From assembly GCA_037176725.1 (NCBI GenBank), contig JAZBRS010000020.1, positions 97,172,501 through 97,236,500 on the forward strand: a stretch of 64,000 nucleotides of DNA, given 5' to 3'. The stretch comes from Posidonia oceanica (lineage: Eukaryota; Streptophyta; Magnoliopsida; Alismatales; Posidoniaceae). The notes under the pieces are model-generated. The model saw only the letters and a program-made list of their open reading frames with translations, made no database searches and was not told the DNA's origin. Shown here piece after piece: positions 11,373-22,800 of this stretch. Positions within the stretch are counted from its first letter, which is position 1. Every line of letters begins with the position of its first letter. Position numbers and translations under genes: made by a program.

Positions 11373-11754
11373 GGATTTAAAATAAAAATGGCAAGATGTA
11401 CTTAAATGAATGGAGTAATGTGACAACATTATATATTGAGTAGTCAACAATTTTGTATATTCTTTTTTTGAGTAGTCAACAAAAATGTTCTTTAAATATA
11501 GAAAAATGTTCAGAACAGACAAGAAATGTTTAAATATTGAAAAATGAAATAATACAACCTTGCAAAGGACATCCACTATTCAGGCGAAAATTAAGATAAA
11601 CAGTCGATATAATCTACATCTTTCCTGAACTACAAAATTGGTGGTAAACTAATGAATAAATGTTTAAAAACCTAACATCATACAAAAAGAGGGCATGTAA
11701 ATAAATGTAGAACCACGAGACAATATGTTAAATAAAATGATCTGGAAACAATTA

Positions 11755-12223
11755 CTAATTTCCTACTTCTGTACTACACAAATATTGAAGTAGATACTCG
11801 TTAGAGGAACATACAAAGTGATCTAGTGAAGTAAGTAAACTTTGAGAGTTTTGCTGAATGAAATGACCATGGGCTTTACAAAGTTCCTGCACAGATCGTA
11901 TCACTATTAAATACCAAGTAAATGGATGCAAAATTGTTCATCCTTCAACATGTTAAAAAAAATTAAATTCTATTAATTAAAACCCATAGACAGACCTGAC
12001 ACCATTGAAGAATGAATTCCAGATGGGGACAGCTTTCTAAAAGATCGACAAAAGCTTCAATTAACCTCTGTAGAAATTTCAGAGGGATGGATGAAGCAAC
12101 AATGGATATATCAAGTGGCTTCACAGTAAGAATGCACTTCTTAATTAATGAGTCCTTGTTTAGACGGAGACTGATTAACACTGCCTTCTGTGTTTGGTCC
12201 TCACTAAGCACTTGCTCAACTGC
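11755..12223 (-). pseudogene. PWP2: PWP2-like (periodic tryptophan protein 2) C-terminal fragment, two exons
   Basis: PWP2 is a WD40 protein of the UTP-B complex needed for 18S rRNA processing in the nucleolus. Exon 12223-11996 (76 codons) follows an acceptor TTCTACAG and encodes the Utp12 domain, with LISLRLNKDSLIKKC, SSIPLKFLQRLIEA and LLESCPHLEFILQWCQ. It is joined by a GT-AG intron (11887-11995) to exon 11886-11755 (QELCKAHGHFIQQNS, then CSSNEYLLQYLCS and a stop). About 20 residues usually found between these two motifs are missing. No WD40 exons were found upstream. The fragment is therefore a partial, probably captured or decayed copy rather than the working gene. Confidence 0.8.
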
Positions 12224-14185
12224 CTGTAGAACAATATACATATATGTAGATATTATCAACTGTTCTCCCGAATGACAAAGGCAAGTTTAAAAGTTATGAT
12301 TAGATGCAGCAATATCTATGTCATAATCTTTCGTGATATAAAACTTCATGTGTCATTGAAATTAAGTAAAATATTTGTAACATTTAATGATAAAAACAAT
12401 TGATTAGACAGGAAAAATAACTCATTCCAAGTTCCAACTGCCCAAGACCTAGTATTATTGCAGGAAATTTGATCTCAAAATGAAAAAAAAAAAGTTGTAA
12501 CATGATCATGAAAAGCAGAAAGCTATAAATTTTATCTTAATTTATCTTTTTTTGAGTAGTCAACAAAAATGTTCTTTAATATTGAAAAATGCTCTTGATA
12601 AGGACAGAAAAAAAAGACAAGAAAACAGGAAAAAAATAGACACCTAGATCAAAGCAGCACAAGATCAAATGCAAAGTTGTTAAGTCACCTAGGCAACAAA
12701 ACACCCTTAGCCAGCAAAGCCACCTACATAGGGAAATACTTATTCAAATTTTGCAAGTACAAAGATTAGTAACTAGGCCTGATTCACATCGCTTCAGGTG
12801 TATGCCAAGAAACATCAAATAGGAATGCACCATAAGAACAGGAATAAAATCAGTATAGAGATTAACAAGCAAACACATGTTTGTCTGAGGTATTAAATTA
12901 CATGAGATAATTAAGGCTTGATCAAAGATGAGGAACTAAAAAATATATATGAATGTAATATCTGCAGTGTTAGAACCTTGGATCATCAAAATTATATAAC
13001 ACGTGACAGGAAAAAAAAATGCTAAGCATGACACCAACTACAATCACAAATATTGAAGAACGACCAATACTAAAGCAGAACAAATTGCTACCACTTGCTC
13101 AAACATCATTTAGAACATGACAAGAAAGTACAACTTGCTCAAGGCTGAATAATCAGATGAGGAAAAACACTAATCAATATTTACATAAAATTCATACCAG
13201 TGCTAACTATTTTTGACGTTTGGACACTTAAAGACATTATATATACACTGGGATATGCATATCATTCTATTTTCAGAATGATGGACTGAAAACAGAAAAA
13301 GACTGAATTTAAACAAGACTGAATTTATAAACGGCATATAATAAAATAAATGAGTAATCATCTTTGTTTTCAGAATGATGGATATCTGTAAAATGAATAG
13401 ACTGAATAGAGCAAAGGAAGCTGAGATGAAAGAACTCCAAAGTACATCCAAGATTGCCATAACAGAAAAGCCATTAATTGCCATTTCAGTTATAAGTCCA
13501 CAAAATCACAAATGATATGCAGCAAATAAATACTTGAAGCCTAGTCTCAAGAATATCAAAGAAAATTTCAATCCAATGCACGATCTACAAATGAGACCTA
13601 CAGTAGTCAGGATAGTTCAACAAATGATATGTATAAAAACTATCACAAATAGAATATATATTGGATGTGACTTAATCATCAACATCCATTGAATCATCGT
13701 TATCCTCATTCTTCTAGACAAAGAATAAAATTTGATTTTGTAATTTTCTATGCACATGACAAGGACAATGTTTTCTCCCAAAAGTTTAACCAAATAATGA
13801 AATGGCAATCCAAGTTCCAATTCCATAAAGAACTTGAGGTGCTACAGAGCATCCAGTTATCTAACTAAACCATTATAGAACACAATGGTGTCACTCGTGT
13901 ACAGACAAAAGGAGATCTAAGAAGCCTAAACAGAAAGAAACCAGAGATGGAGTCTACAGACCTAGGCTAGCAAACAGTATGGTTGACAAACACAGCAGCT
14001 AAGGTGAGAAATGATGAGGAGTCAAAGGGAAGCAATAACGTACAGAAAGTACAACAATGAATAAACTCAAAAGGGTTTACCGAAGATTAAGACAATGTTT
14101 CATACTGTATTTGGAGATGGATATGGGAGTAGGAAACTAAGTTGCCACATAAGGGGGTTAAACTTATGCAATGACGAACCTGAGG
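12224..14185. other. AT-rich intron-like block
   Basis: No convincing coding sequence. On the minus strand one candidate exon (13714 to the stop at 13672) follows an acceptor TTGTCTAG and encodes KNEDNDDSMDVDD, an acidic C-terminus. It may belong to the same captured gene as the PWP2 fragment, but this is not established. The rest resembles plant introns. Confidence 0.3.
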
Positions 14186-14384
14186 GCGGATATTCCGCAA
14201 GGGAGGAGGAGAGAAGAAGGGGACGGGAACCGAACAGCAGAAGAAGAAGGAGGATGACGGCAGTAGCAGAAGAAGAAGGAGGACGACGGCGGCAGAAGCA
14301 AGGCTCCTTCTGGATGGCGGCGAAGGGATGAAGCAAGGTTCCTTCTAGACGGTGGTGGCAGAAGCAAGGTTCCTTCTAGACGTG
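14186..14384. repeat. GA-rich stretch with three short tandem units
   Basis: A purine-rich segment with AGAAGAAGGAGGA runs is followed by three copies of a roughly 30-bp unit starting GAAGCAAGG and containing TCCTTCT (14296-14384). It abuts the truncated LTR. Confidence 0.6.
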
Positions 14385-15350
14385 TCCGACACACCGCAAA
14401 GTGTAGTCGCATTCCCAAGGAATGCAGTCACACCCACTGGTCCAGCTACACTCACCTCGAAATCTTGGCCCGCAACAAACACTTGGACCTTACCTTGGCA
14501 ATAGCTCACGACCACAGGGTATTAGTCATCCCTACAAGGCTAGCCATTGCCTCAGTCTCGGTCTACAACCAAAGGCATAGTAAAATCCTTTCCAAAATCT
14601 TTTCAAAACTAATGCATTTTCTTCTAAAACTCCTTTCGAAGACCGTTTCGAAATCCTTAAATGACAACTCAAAAACACCACAGAACACAATGCAGAACAC
14701 AGCACGAAAACCACGAACAAAAACCATAGCTTAAAACACAGCATTGATAGCTCCTCTGTCAGGCCCAAGAACCACACTACAAAACACAACACAATAGAGA
14801 AACAAAGGCACCTCCTAGGCAAACAGTTTACCTAGGAGACACCACCCAAAAGCACAACACTGATCTCGAAGTCCCAATGTACTTACGAGACCGAGCACCC
14901 ATACAAACTGCACTCAGAACACTAAGTCTTGGTGCCAAGGTCTAATCCTAAGGTTATCATGTTCCCTAATGTCCATCTAGACCAATTAGGGAAAACCTTA
15001 GCATTACTAGATCGTTTAGTCTTTTAATTCCAACCCTAGTATACGTGGGATCTTGCTAATTCATTTTAGACAATTCTTAACTTATCTCTAATGATTTGCC
15101 TAATTATCATCTTGCCCTAACTACCTACAATGTTCATTAGCACTACTCTCATTAGAATTATCAAAAACAAGTCTCGAAGGGCTCAAAAGTAACTAAATCC
15201 CAAAAGTCAGGGACTAAAAAGCAGTTCCCATAAAGCTCAGGGACTAAACGACACTATTCACTGAACTCAGGGACTAAAAAGTGATTTATAACAAAACTAT
15301 GGGCCTAATTGCAAATTAAATATAAAAGTAGGGACTGAAAGGTAATCCAG

Positions 15351-15608
15351 GTGTTGAATGCAGGAAACCCTGCGTCCAACACCCTAGACTCCCAAATCCC
15401 TCTAATCTACTAATATGCATGCCCATTAATTGATCCTTGATTAACTAGTAAGGGAAACATCATGTAATCTACAACATGCAACTACTAATTCAACCAACTA
15501 ATCCAACCTAAGCCCTACCATCCAGAAAAATCATGAAAAACAGCAGCAGGGGCGTTAGACGTAGCTCAACTAGCGTTTAACGTTGGACGCACTAGCGTGT
15601 GCGTCCAA
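15351..15608. repeat. hairpins inside the truncated LTR
   Basis: GTGTTG and CAACAC close an imperfect hairpin with GCAGG/CCTGC inside (15351-15382). TTGGACGC (15583-15590) and GCGTCCAA (15601-15608) form a perfect 8-bp stem. Similar GTGTTGGATGCTGG-type inverted segments occur at about 16130-16370. Confidence 0.65.
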
Positions 15609-15904
15609 TGCCCTGAAACAGGTGGTTCAGCTAGAACCTCCCTCATAGGGATGCAAAAATCCCACAAATCACAACCTACAAGAACACATGCATATAAACA
15701 TATTTAAGGCAATTATGCAACAATCTACCTTATCAAAGCATGTAAACAAACATCTAAAGGGATGTGTACCTTGCACCTAAGAGGCAAGCCAAGACAACGA
15801 GCTCCACCACGATCCAAGGCTCCCCGCAAGCTTCCGGCCATCCACTAAGTCGATAGCAAACCCATGCACAGCAAAAACCTCGAGGGTCAGTGGGTGCCAA
15901 CAAG

Positions 15905-15962
15905 AGAAAAGGGAAGAGAAAGAGAAAGAGAAAGAGAAAGAGAAAGAGAGAGAGAGAGAGAG
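15905..15962. repeat. GAGAAA / AG microsatellite
   Basis: About five AGAAAG units followed by roughly eight AG units. In LTR orientation this is a pyrimidine tract about 460 bp after the LTR start. Confidence 0.9.
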
Positions 15963-16102
15963 ACTTGAATCCAAGAACCCAACCTTACCTCTTTCATTCT
16001 TTCTCTCCAAGCATCCAAGGACCACCGGCAGCATCCTCACGTCGCTAGGGAGAAGGGGAGGAAGAGGGGAAAGAAAAACCCCTAAAAAGCCACCGACTTA
16101 CT

Positions 16103-16113
16103 CCTTAAATAGG
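16103..16113 (-). promoter_or_regulatory. TATA-like box of the truncated LTR
   Basis: Minus strand reads CTATTTAAGG about 315 bp after the LTR start, followed downstream by pyrimidine-rich sequence. A plausible core promoter, not proven. Confidence 0.4.
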
Positions 16114-17539
16114 CAGCTGGTGCAACTCAGAGCGTTAGACGCTATCTGTCCATGTGTCTTACATAAGACGCACCACATTCTGCGTCTTACACTCAGAAAT
16201 CTAGGAGCACCGACATACAGGTGTTAAACATAGGGTTCCTTGCATCTAACATAAGACGCAAACCCACTAGTGTCTAACTCCCTGAGGCCAGAAAATCCAC
16301 ATTCCAAGTGTTGGATGCTGGATTTCTTACGTCTAACATAAGATGCAGCACTCCCAGTGTCTAACACCCTCAGATTCCGGATTAAATATCTGGACTAGAA
16401 TGCCACCTAAATATCTAGGTCTTACACTTTCTTACTAACTTCATGGAATCCAAAGCTGATGCCATCTCCTCCTTCGCAGCCTCAAAATGTTTCTTAAGAA
16501 TTGATTGTAGGTGATCAAACACTAAAGCATCATTTACTACTTCATTTGCTTTATGTGAAAGATAAATAAAGATAGGTGATCTATCAATCTTTGATGAATC
16601 GTTATAAATATTAACCTTTATCCCTTTTTAGTGCCTTTCAACCACCTTTTGCATATGTACCGTGGACGTAAACTAGTTATACTAGAATAATTAAAAAAAG
16701 CAATCAAATGAATGCATGGAATACCCTCAGTTTCCATTTTAAAACAAGTACATTGCGGATTCTTCTTTTCCAAGTCTGTTGTAACCTTGTAGAATTCATC
16801 ATGCTCTCCAAAAGGGAATACGTGGAAAGTCATCTTATTCTACAATGAAAAAAGGAGAAGAAAAATAATTCAAGAGTTCTTACATAGCAATAAATATGAA
16901 TGAACCAGTCTATTTATAAAATATCATTAACATATGTTCTTGCTGAACTAGATGAACATTGAATATCTTCATCAATTCCATGTAGAACGGCTTTCTTCAA
17001 TCTTTCTTGGAACTCATGAAATACATGAGTACTGTAAAGAGTATAGGCATGATTCTCTAAGCCCAAGTTGTAAACCATCTGTTGGTTCCAATACATATCA
17101 GAATGATCGCCGATGTTTTCTCTTTCACATTGGCGTTTCAGAAGGTTCTCAAAACGAACTACAAACTCCAACAAATTATCATAACCACCAGCTTGTAATG
17201 CCATGTAAGAGGCAGTCATTGATGGTGTGAAACCAATAGTTTCGGCCACCTCAGCAAATAATCTCTTCGCAGTATCTATTTTACGATTAATCTTTAGCAA
17301 ATACTGCTTCGTCGGTGAAACCAATGGATGATTATGATGCTCAACAAATTGGTGAACCTTCCAAATCTTTCATTCAAAATCAAGAGTGAATTGAATTCTT
17401 AACTTACAATTACTTCTAATTGACCCTGACTACGTTTTTTCAATTTTACTCGTGATTCATGATTTTCAGAAACATCTAACATAAACTCAAGAATGTGTGG
17501 ATTCCTATCTAGTTTGTTAGAACTATCCTTCTCTAGAAC

Positions 17540-20046
17540 TGTAATATCCAGGTTTATTCAGAAACTAGCGGGTAATTTTAGCGCGAGATTATCTAGCGTG
17601 ATTTTTGGGAGTTATTTGGGATGTTTGCAGTTTGTTGGAAGGAGGAGGGACTTTACGCAATTTTCGCGCAAAAAGTTGATTAGAATAATGGAAGAATGTA
17701 TCCGAGCCATGCAGTCGCCATTTCTTTCCCCCACAACACCGGGGCGGCTGTCGGCAGGCTTGAGGAGGAGAGAACTCTCTAGAGCTTCCTCATCATCTTC
17801 TTCTTCTTTCTTCTCCTTCTTTCTCTATTTTCTTCTCCTCCTCCTCTTTTCCATAAGTGCAAGAGAGTCAGAGAGGGTGTTGAAGGAGACGGAGAGCGCC
17901 TGTGTATGCCCGTGAGGAGGAGGTGTGCCCCGATTGACGTCCGGCAGTAGTGCAAGCTCAAGGAGGTCGTGCATGCTCGGTTGGGTGCAAGAGGGGCTGC
18001 AGTGCATTGGAGTGGCCAAAGGTTCGAGTTGGGTCACCGACGTCGTCCTGTGTGGGTGTCTGTGGGCATACAGAGGTACACACCCCCTTCCAAGTCCTCT
18101 ATTATACATGGAATTGATGTAAAAATGTTGCTTGGCATGTTTGGAATGCATGGTAGAGATTTCGTGATTTTAGGAGAATTATTGTGGATTTTATGGATTA
18201 TATTCGAATGCATGGGTACTGTTTGGCCGAATGACCTCTTTGCCTTTGGATTTTGATAACTTGAGCTACGGTTATCAGAATGCTTTGATTTTTGTCCCAT
18301 ATGATAGATGACTTGGAATGCTTCGTTTTGAGTACTTTTGTGGAATTTATAGTTGCATGTGGTGAGACTGATTTGAGTTCCCTAACCGGGCGATTTTGGG
18401 TCGCGGTCTGTCAGATTTTTATCTGAACTTTTTTTTACTAGTGTACGGGTTTGCTGCACGCTTTTCCAAGTGTTTCTGGCACCTCTTGGGTGCCAGTGGG
18501 GCACCCAATTGGCCAGTTTTGGCCTGTTGTGTGCCAGACTAGATCCAAGAAGTGTACCTGGACCCTGTTGATGCTTAAAATGTGATTTTGGGTTTTTGTG
18601 CAATAAAAATGATTTTTGAGATGATTTTGCAAAGTATTTTGAAAAAGAAGTTGCACAATTTACAAAGAGATTTTGGAAAATGTTTTCTGATGTTTTCTGT
18701 TATTGGGCAGTGCACGGTAAAGGGCTAAGGACCCTAGTGACTGCCTATGACCCCAGTGTGCGGCGGTACTGGTCGAGTTAGGGGTGAAAGAGTCCCTAGG
18801 GTGGCCCGTGCGGGTCAGGGGTGAAAGAGTCCCTAAGGTGGCCCGTGGTCTAGGTGACCCCAGTAGTTAGGACACCGTTAGGGTGTACCCTGTGTTTGTG
18901 GTCCAGAGAGGACTTTGAGGGTTCGTGGTACACGAATCCGAGGCGGAGAACTCCTGCATAGGGTGGTTCTTCCGCGGTAGTGCAGTGCGTTGTGAGGGTG
19001 AGAGCCTAGCAGCTGCGTGTGGTCGGGGTGTTGTTTGCGTGGCACAGGGCAACAACACATTGTTGAGAAGTCCTTCTTAGAGGTTGGACTTCGGGACAGA
19101 TGGTTGTGACCTATCCGTGGTAGTGCAGTGCATTGCTGGTTTGATTGCTTGTGGCTGGAGCTGGTTTGGGGTCTTGTGACTTGTGTTTTGTGCCGGTTTG
19201 GTGTTTTGAACTTGTGTGTTGCTCGTGTTCATAGCTATGGTTTGGCACTTGAGTTGTGAGACTCAAGTTGTGGTGTTTTCTGTGCATAGCTATGACCTTG
19301 GGACTTGTGTTTTACGTTGGCTTTCTGAGTCTTGAGTTTGAGGTGGTTCTACGCAGGATTGTGTTTTGTGGTTTGTGTTTTGTGTTGGGTTCTGGCACCT
19401 GAGCTTGTGGTTGTTTCTGTGCAGAGTTGTGGTTTTGAGACTCGAGTTTTGAGCCAGTCTCTATGAGATGGCTTTACGTGGTTTTTGAGCTGAGGCTCTG
19501 TGTTTTGTGTTGCACTCCCGTGTGAGTGGTTTTGGACTTGATCTGGCTAGTATAGCCATTTCAAGTGTGCATTGTGTTTTTGAAAGGCATGCAAGTGGTT
19601 TTGAAAGGAAAGAAATGTAACGTTTTGAAAAGCATGGTTTGAAAAGGGTTTTACCATTTGCTGGGCAAATGGTAGAGTTGCCCTGTGACGTGGTTTTGTG
19701 GCATCCAGGAGTGATGCCAGTGTTCTATGGCTTGTGGCGTGGTTACGCCTGTTTTTCCTCGATGGAGTTAGCCGAGTTGTTGTTGTGTGTGTGTTTAGGT
19801 AGGGTGTGTGCTGGGTGACCTTTCTGTGGTCACTCACGTGTGTTTTGTTTGGCGTTTTCTCAGGTGCAGGAGTAGGAGTTGCTGGTTTGCTAGTACATAT
19901 AAGGAGTCACTTCGCCACACATCAAGGATCTTGGTGAGTGAATTATTTAGTTTAATTCCAGTTAATTTGTGCTGTTGTTATCTGCTTAGAGTTAATTTGG
20001 AAATAAATTAAAAAAAAAACTAGTAAGCTAGGTTCGAGATGTTACA
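17540..20046 (+). repeat. solo LTR, Tekay-type, inserted in the FAR1 pseudogene
   Basis: Starts TGTAATATCC and ends ATGTTACA, 2507 bp. Flanks are AGAAC on the left (17535-17539) and AGAAT on the right (20047-20051), a target duplication with one mismatch. FAR1 coding sequence continues on both sides. The 3' part matches the Tekay-like LTR at 9580-9640 (GTGCTGGGTGA, CACTCACGTGTG). No internal region remains, as expected after recombination between two LTRs. Confidence 0.88.
18476..18524 (+). repeat. hairpin pair inside the solo LTR
   Basis: CTGGCACC (18476-18483) and GGTGCCAG (18489-18496) form a perfect 8-bp stem with loop TCTTG. GGCCA (18511-18515) and TGGCC (18520-18524) form a 5-bp stem with a 4-nt loop. 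They sit where the related LTR at 54951-58009 has a different hairpin. Confidence 0.75.
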
Positions 20047-20268
20047 AGAATGGACCAAATCTCGAAGATAGAGATCATAATTTGCAGTCTCCTCATTTAA
20101 GTAATGCTAGGTAGAACTCTGTCTAACATCAAAGCCAACCCCCCCAGCATATGTGAAATAAAATAACTCAGCATGCTCTAATTTACTAAAAGTTTGACCA
20201 ATGAAAGGTATGACTTCTGTTGAATCACTTTGTTCTTGAAGCTCTTCTGTGTCAGATGTAATTTCCAT

Positions 20269-20667
20269 ACCTACAACTAAATATGCACTTCATGGTTACT
20301 ACAAGGACACAGGCACACCAACACTCACTTAAAATCTACTGACACTATTTCATATAGGAAAAGCAACACTGATCTAGAAAATCCAACAATAATCCATATC
20401 TAAATAGATAAATGGTTAAAATACAACATAGCAATGATAGAATAAAAATGGTTCGACTTATCTCAAAATGGAAATAAATGACTACTCCAAAATAGCTGGT
20501 GATTGGGAAAATGGAAATCCCCAAACGCAGGTGGTAATCCCATCAACATCTATCTAGGGTTTCGAATGACCTAGATGGTGATCCAAAACTCTCGAACGAG
20601 AACATTGCAAACGATTGCTCCAAAAGATGACCAAAAACAAAAAGACCTACGACGAAGTTGCCAGCAG
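20269..20667. other. sequence upstream of the FAR1 pseudogene
   Basis: AT-rich. It may hold the former FAR1 promoter and 5' leader, but no TATA box or other motif stands out. Confidence 0.3.
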
Positions 20668-21824
20668 TGTTCGATGTAAAATTTTAGAAACTTTAAATCC
20701 GCAAGTGCACAGGGCCAACATGTAGCAAGAGCAAGAGCAAGTGGGAGTCGAACCACAGAGACTTGGTCTCGTTTCCCAGAACCTCGATGTAAATACTCAA
20801 TCAAAGAAGAACGTAAGTAGGTGGAGAGAGTTGTTGTTTACGATCCTACGATACGAAACCGAATAAAACAAGCGACCTTACTAATGACTAAGGGCCAAGA
20901 GCAAGGGGGAGAGAGGGTAAAGAAGTAGAGAAGCAGGAGAAGTTGATTACACTAATGAAAATAAGATAAAAACCAGAAGAACATGACTACACAAAATTAT
21001 TCTAAGTTATGAAAGCAACAACATAATTAAATCAAAGCTAATAATAAAAGACAACAACTAAGTTAAAGAAGGAGGTAGAAGAGATGGAGAAGAACAATAA
21101 ATCTTTAGAGATAAAACTTCATTATCATTGCTTGAATTTTGAAATTACAAAGCTTGCATGAAAGTAAAAACAAGAATAACCTATATCCTAAGTTGCACAA
21201 GAGAATCCCCCCATTTCAATACAACATCGATCTTTTTATAGTCTTACAAGTTCATCCTCCCCTTCGGAAACAAATCCGTTCGTATTTACAAATATTCGAT
21301 CTAAATACAAAAAAGATACGTTGTAATCTTGATCCACGCAGAAGAATCACCTGAAGATATCGAATCCGGGTGCATCCGAGCACTTGGGAGGCGCCCAAAT
21401 TGCCAAATGGTGCCTTGGAGGCACCAATATCACCCAGATATCGCCGATTCGAAATCTCATATTCATTGGCATTTTATCCCGTATCTGTTGAGAACTTGAT
21501 TTTTGGGATTTGTCTTTCGTGAGTACCTCCGATGGATTTGTGCCCAATTTTGCTTCTTCTCTCCTTTATTTTCATTAAGTTATCTAGTTACCTAGTTCCT
21601 ACACAAATTGCATAAAACACTCTTGAGAAGCATTATTTATAAACATGAATGGGAATGACATATGCATGAATTATGTGATTATCACTTTGACTGAATGCTT
21701 TTAATTAATTCCTGAAAGGATTAGTCCAGATGCACATATATTTATGCAAATAGATCTTATAATTAGGTTTGTGAATTACATGATTATGCACTCATCAAAT
21801 ACCCCCAAACCTATCTTTTGTTAG
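20668..21824. repeat. LTR-like sequence D, part 1
   Basis: Begins TGTTCGATG and contains GCAAGTGCAC and GTCGAACCACAG, a wording seen near the start of many plant LTRs, and ends CTTTTGTTAG. The text resumes at 27670 (CTAGTCCTTGAGC) after an inserted solo LTR. A hairpin pair is present: TTGGG/CCCAA (21384-21398) and a perfect 8-bp stem TGGTGCCT-TGG-AGGCACCA (21408-21426). Family not assigned. Confidence 0.45.
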
Positions 21825-22529
21825 TGTAGTAATCCCGGTGTTCAGATCGTCCATGCACACTGCCAAAAGCTCGCGTGCATCGATAAGAATCAGGTTCAGT
21901 ATTAGCAGCTATGTCTGAGGAGGAAGGCTCAACTTGAAAACACTTAAAGCAGGAAAAAAAAGAGAAGAAAAGAAGAAGATAAGACAATTCAGAGTCGCCA
22001 CCGTGTCTATTATTGGGAGATAAGGAAAATCGGGAAAATGCGTGAATAAACGCGCAAATCCAGGCAAAAGATGCAAAGCAGGGCAATGTAAGAGAAAAGG
22101 GATGCAAATGAATGCAAATAATATGACTCATGCCTAGGATAAGGGCAATATGGTCATTACGGGCCAAAAGACTGGGCAAGGACTCCTGTTACGTGCGGGG
22201 AAGGTGTTAGGCACCCCCGACATGCCTGAGAATCGGTCTTTCTAGGCTTACGCTCGCATACATAGGGAAATGCAGATTTTGAATGCCTAAGTGCCATGAA
22301 TGCCTAATTAGATGCTCATAGGTGTGCTCTAAGTGATGGGATGCAATGCAAGGAAATAAACGTGTTGTCTAAGCACTCAGCAATGCTGTCTGTGTTCCGA
22401 ACTGGGCGGACCTTGGTTCGTGAGAACTCCAGGCAGTAAGCATCACTGCTCTATATGCAAATGCAGACGAAAGAACAAAACGTCGGTAAAAACCAAGCAA
22501 TGCGAGCGACATGCAAGAGAAAACGACGT

Positions 22530-22800
22530 AAAACACACAAAATGGTGTGAAAGACAAAGCGGTACACAAAATGGTGCGGAAAAACGAGATCGGCATGCAA
22601 AATGGTGCAAGAAACAAAGCCAGCACGCAAAACGGTGAGAGAAACAAAGCAGGCGCGTAAAACGGTGCCAAAACAAAGCAAGCACGCAAAATGGTGCGAA
22701 AAACAAAGCAAGCACGCAAAACGGTGCCAAAAGCGAAGCGGGCACGCAAAACGGTGCCAAAAATAAAGCGGGCACGCAAAATGGTGTCAAAGCAAGCGAA
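22530..22800 (-). repeat. ~30-bp tandem repeat tract inside the long LTR
   Basis: About eight to nine units containing GCACGCAAAACGGTGC with variants. The same tract is at 37010-37440 in the inverted copy. Because units are about 30 bp, reading frames run through it, but the products are repetitive shadows. Confidence 0.85.

Larger units (their letters stand above)
14385..16426 (-). repeat. truncated Tekay-type LTR
   Basis: In minus orientation it begins TGTAAGACC at 16426, inserted close to the 3' end of the FAR1 pseudogene, and is homologous by eye to the LTR at 54951-58009 (for example around 14880-15130 and 56590-56850). It stops near 14385, so its last third is missing. It holds a TATA-like box, an AG repeat and several hairpins. 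No partner LTR or internal region is nearby. Confidence 0.65.
16434..20268 (-). pseudogene. FAR1/FHY3-like pseudogene, split by a solo LTR
   Basis: FAR1-related proteins are transposase-derived transcription factors. ATG is at 20268 (minus). The N-terminal FAR1 domain start (PFIGQTFSKLEHAELFYFTYA) ends in a stop near 20110, and the frame breaks again near 17400. HHNHPLVSPTKQ, the end of the zinc-binding FAR1 domain, lies at about 17310-17345. The reading then jumps to FVVRFENLLKRQ and HVFHEFQERL, which in the family follow the MULE transposase domain, so that central domain is deleted. After a likely intron the SWIM zinc finger (CTCFKMETEGIPCIHLIAFF) is at about 16700-16765, and a C-terminal helix (KEEMASALDSMKL) reaches 16440. 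The solo LTR at 17540-20046 interrupts it. Confidence 0.8.

Noticed and set aside
13203..13826. Minus-strand frames as further PWP2 exons
   Set aside because: No WD40 motif or other PWP2 sequence could be recognised and the frames look like intron sequence.
22530..22800. CRISPR-like spacing of 30-bp repeats
   Set aside because: Units are directly adjacent and diverged with no unique spacers, and the context is a plant LTR.
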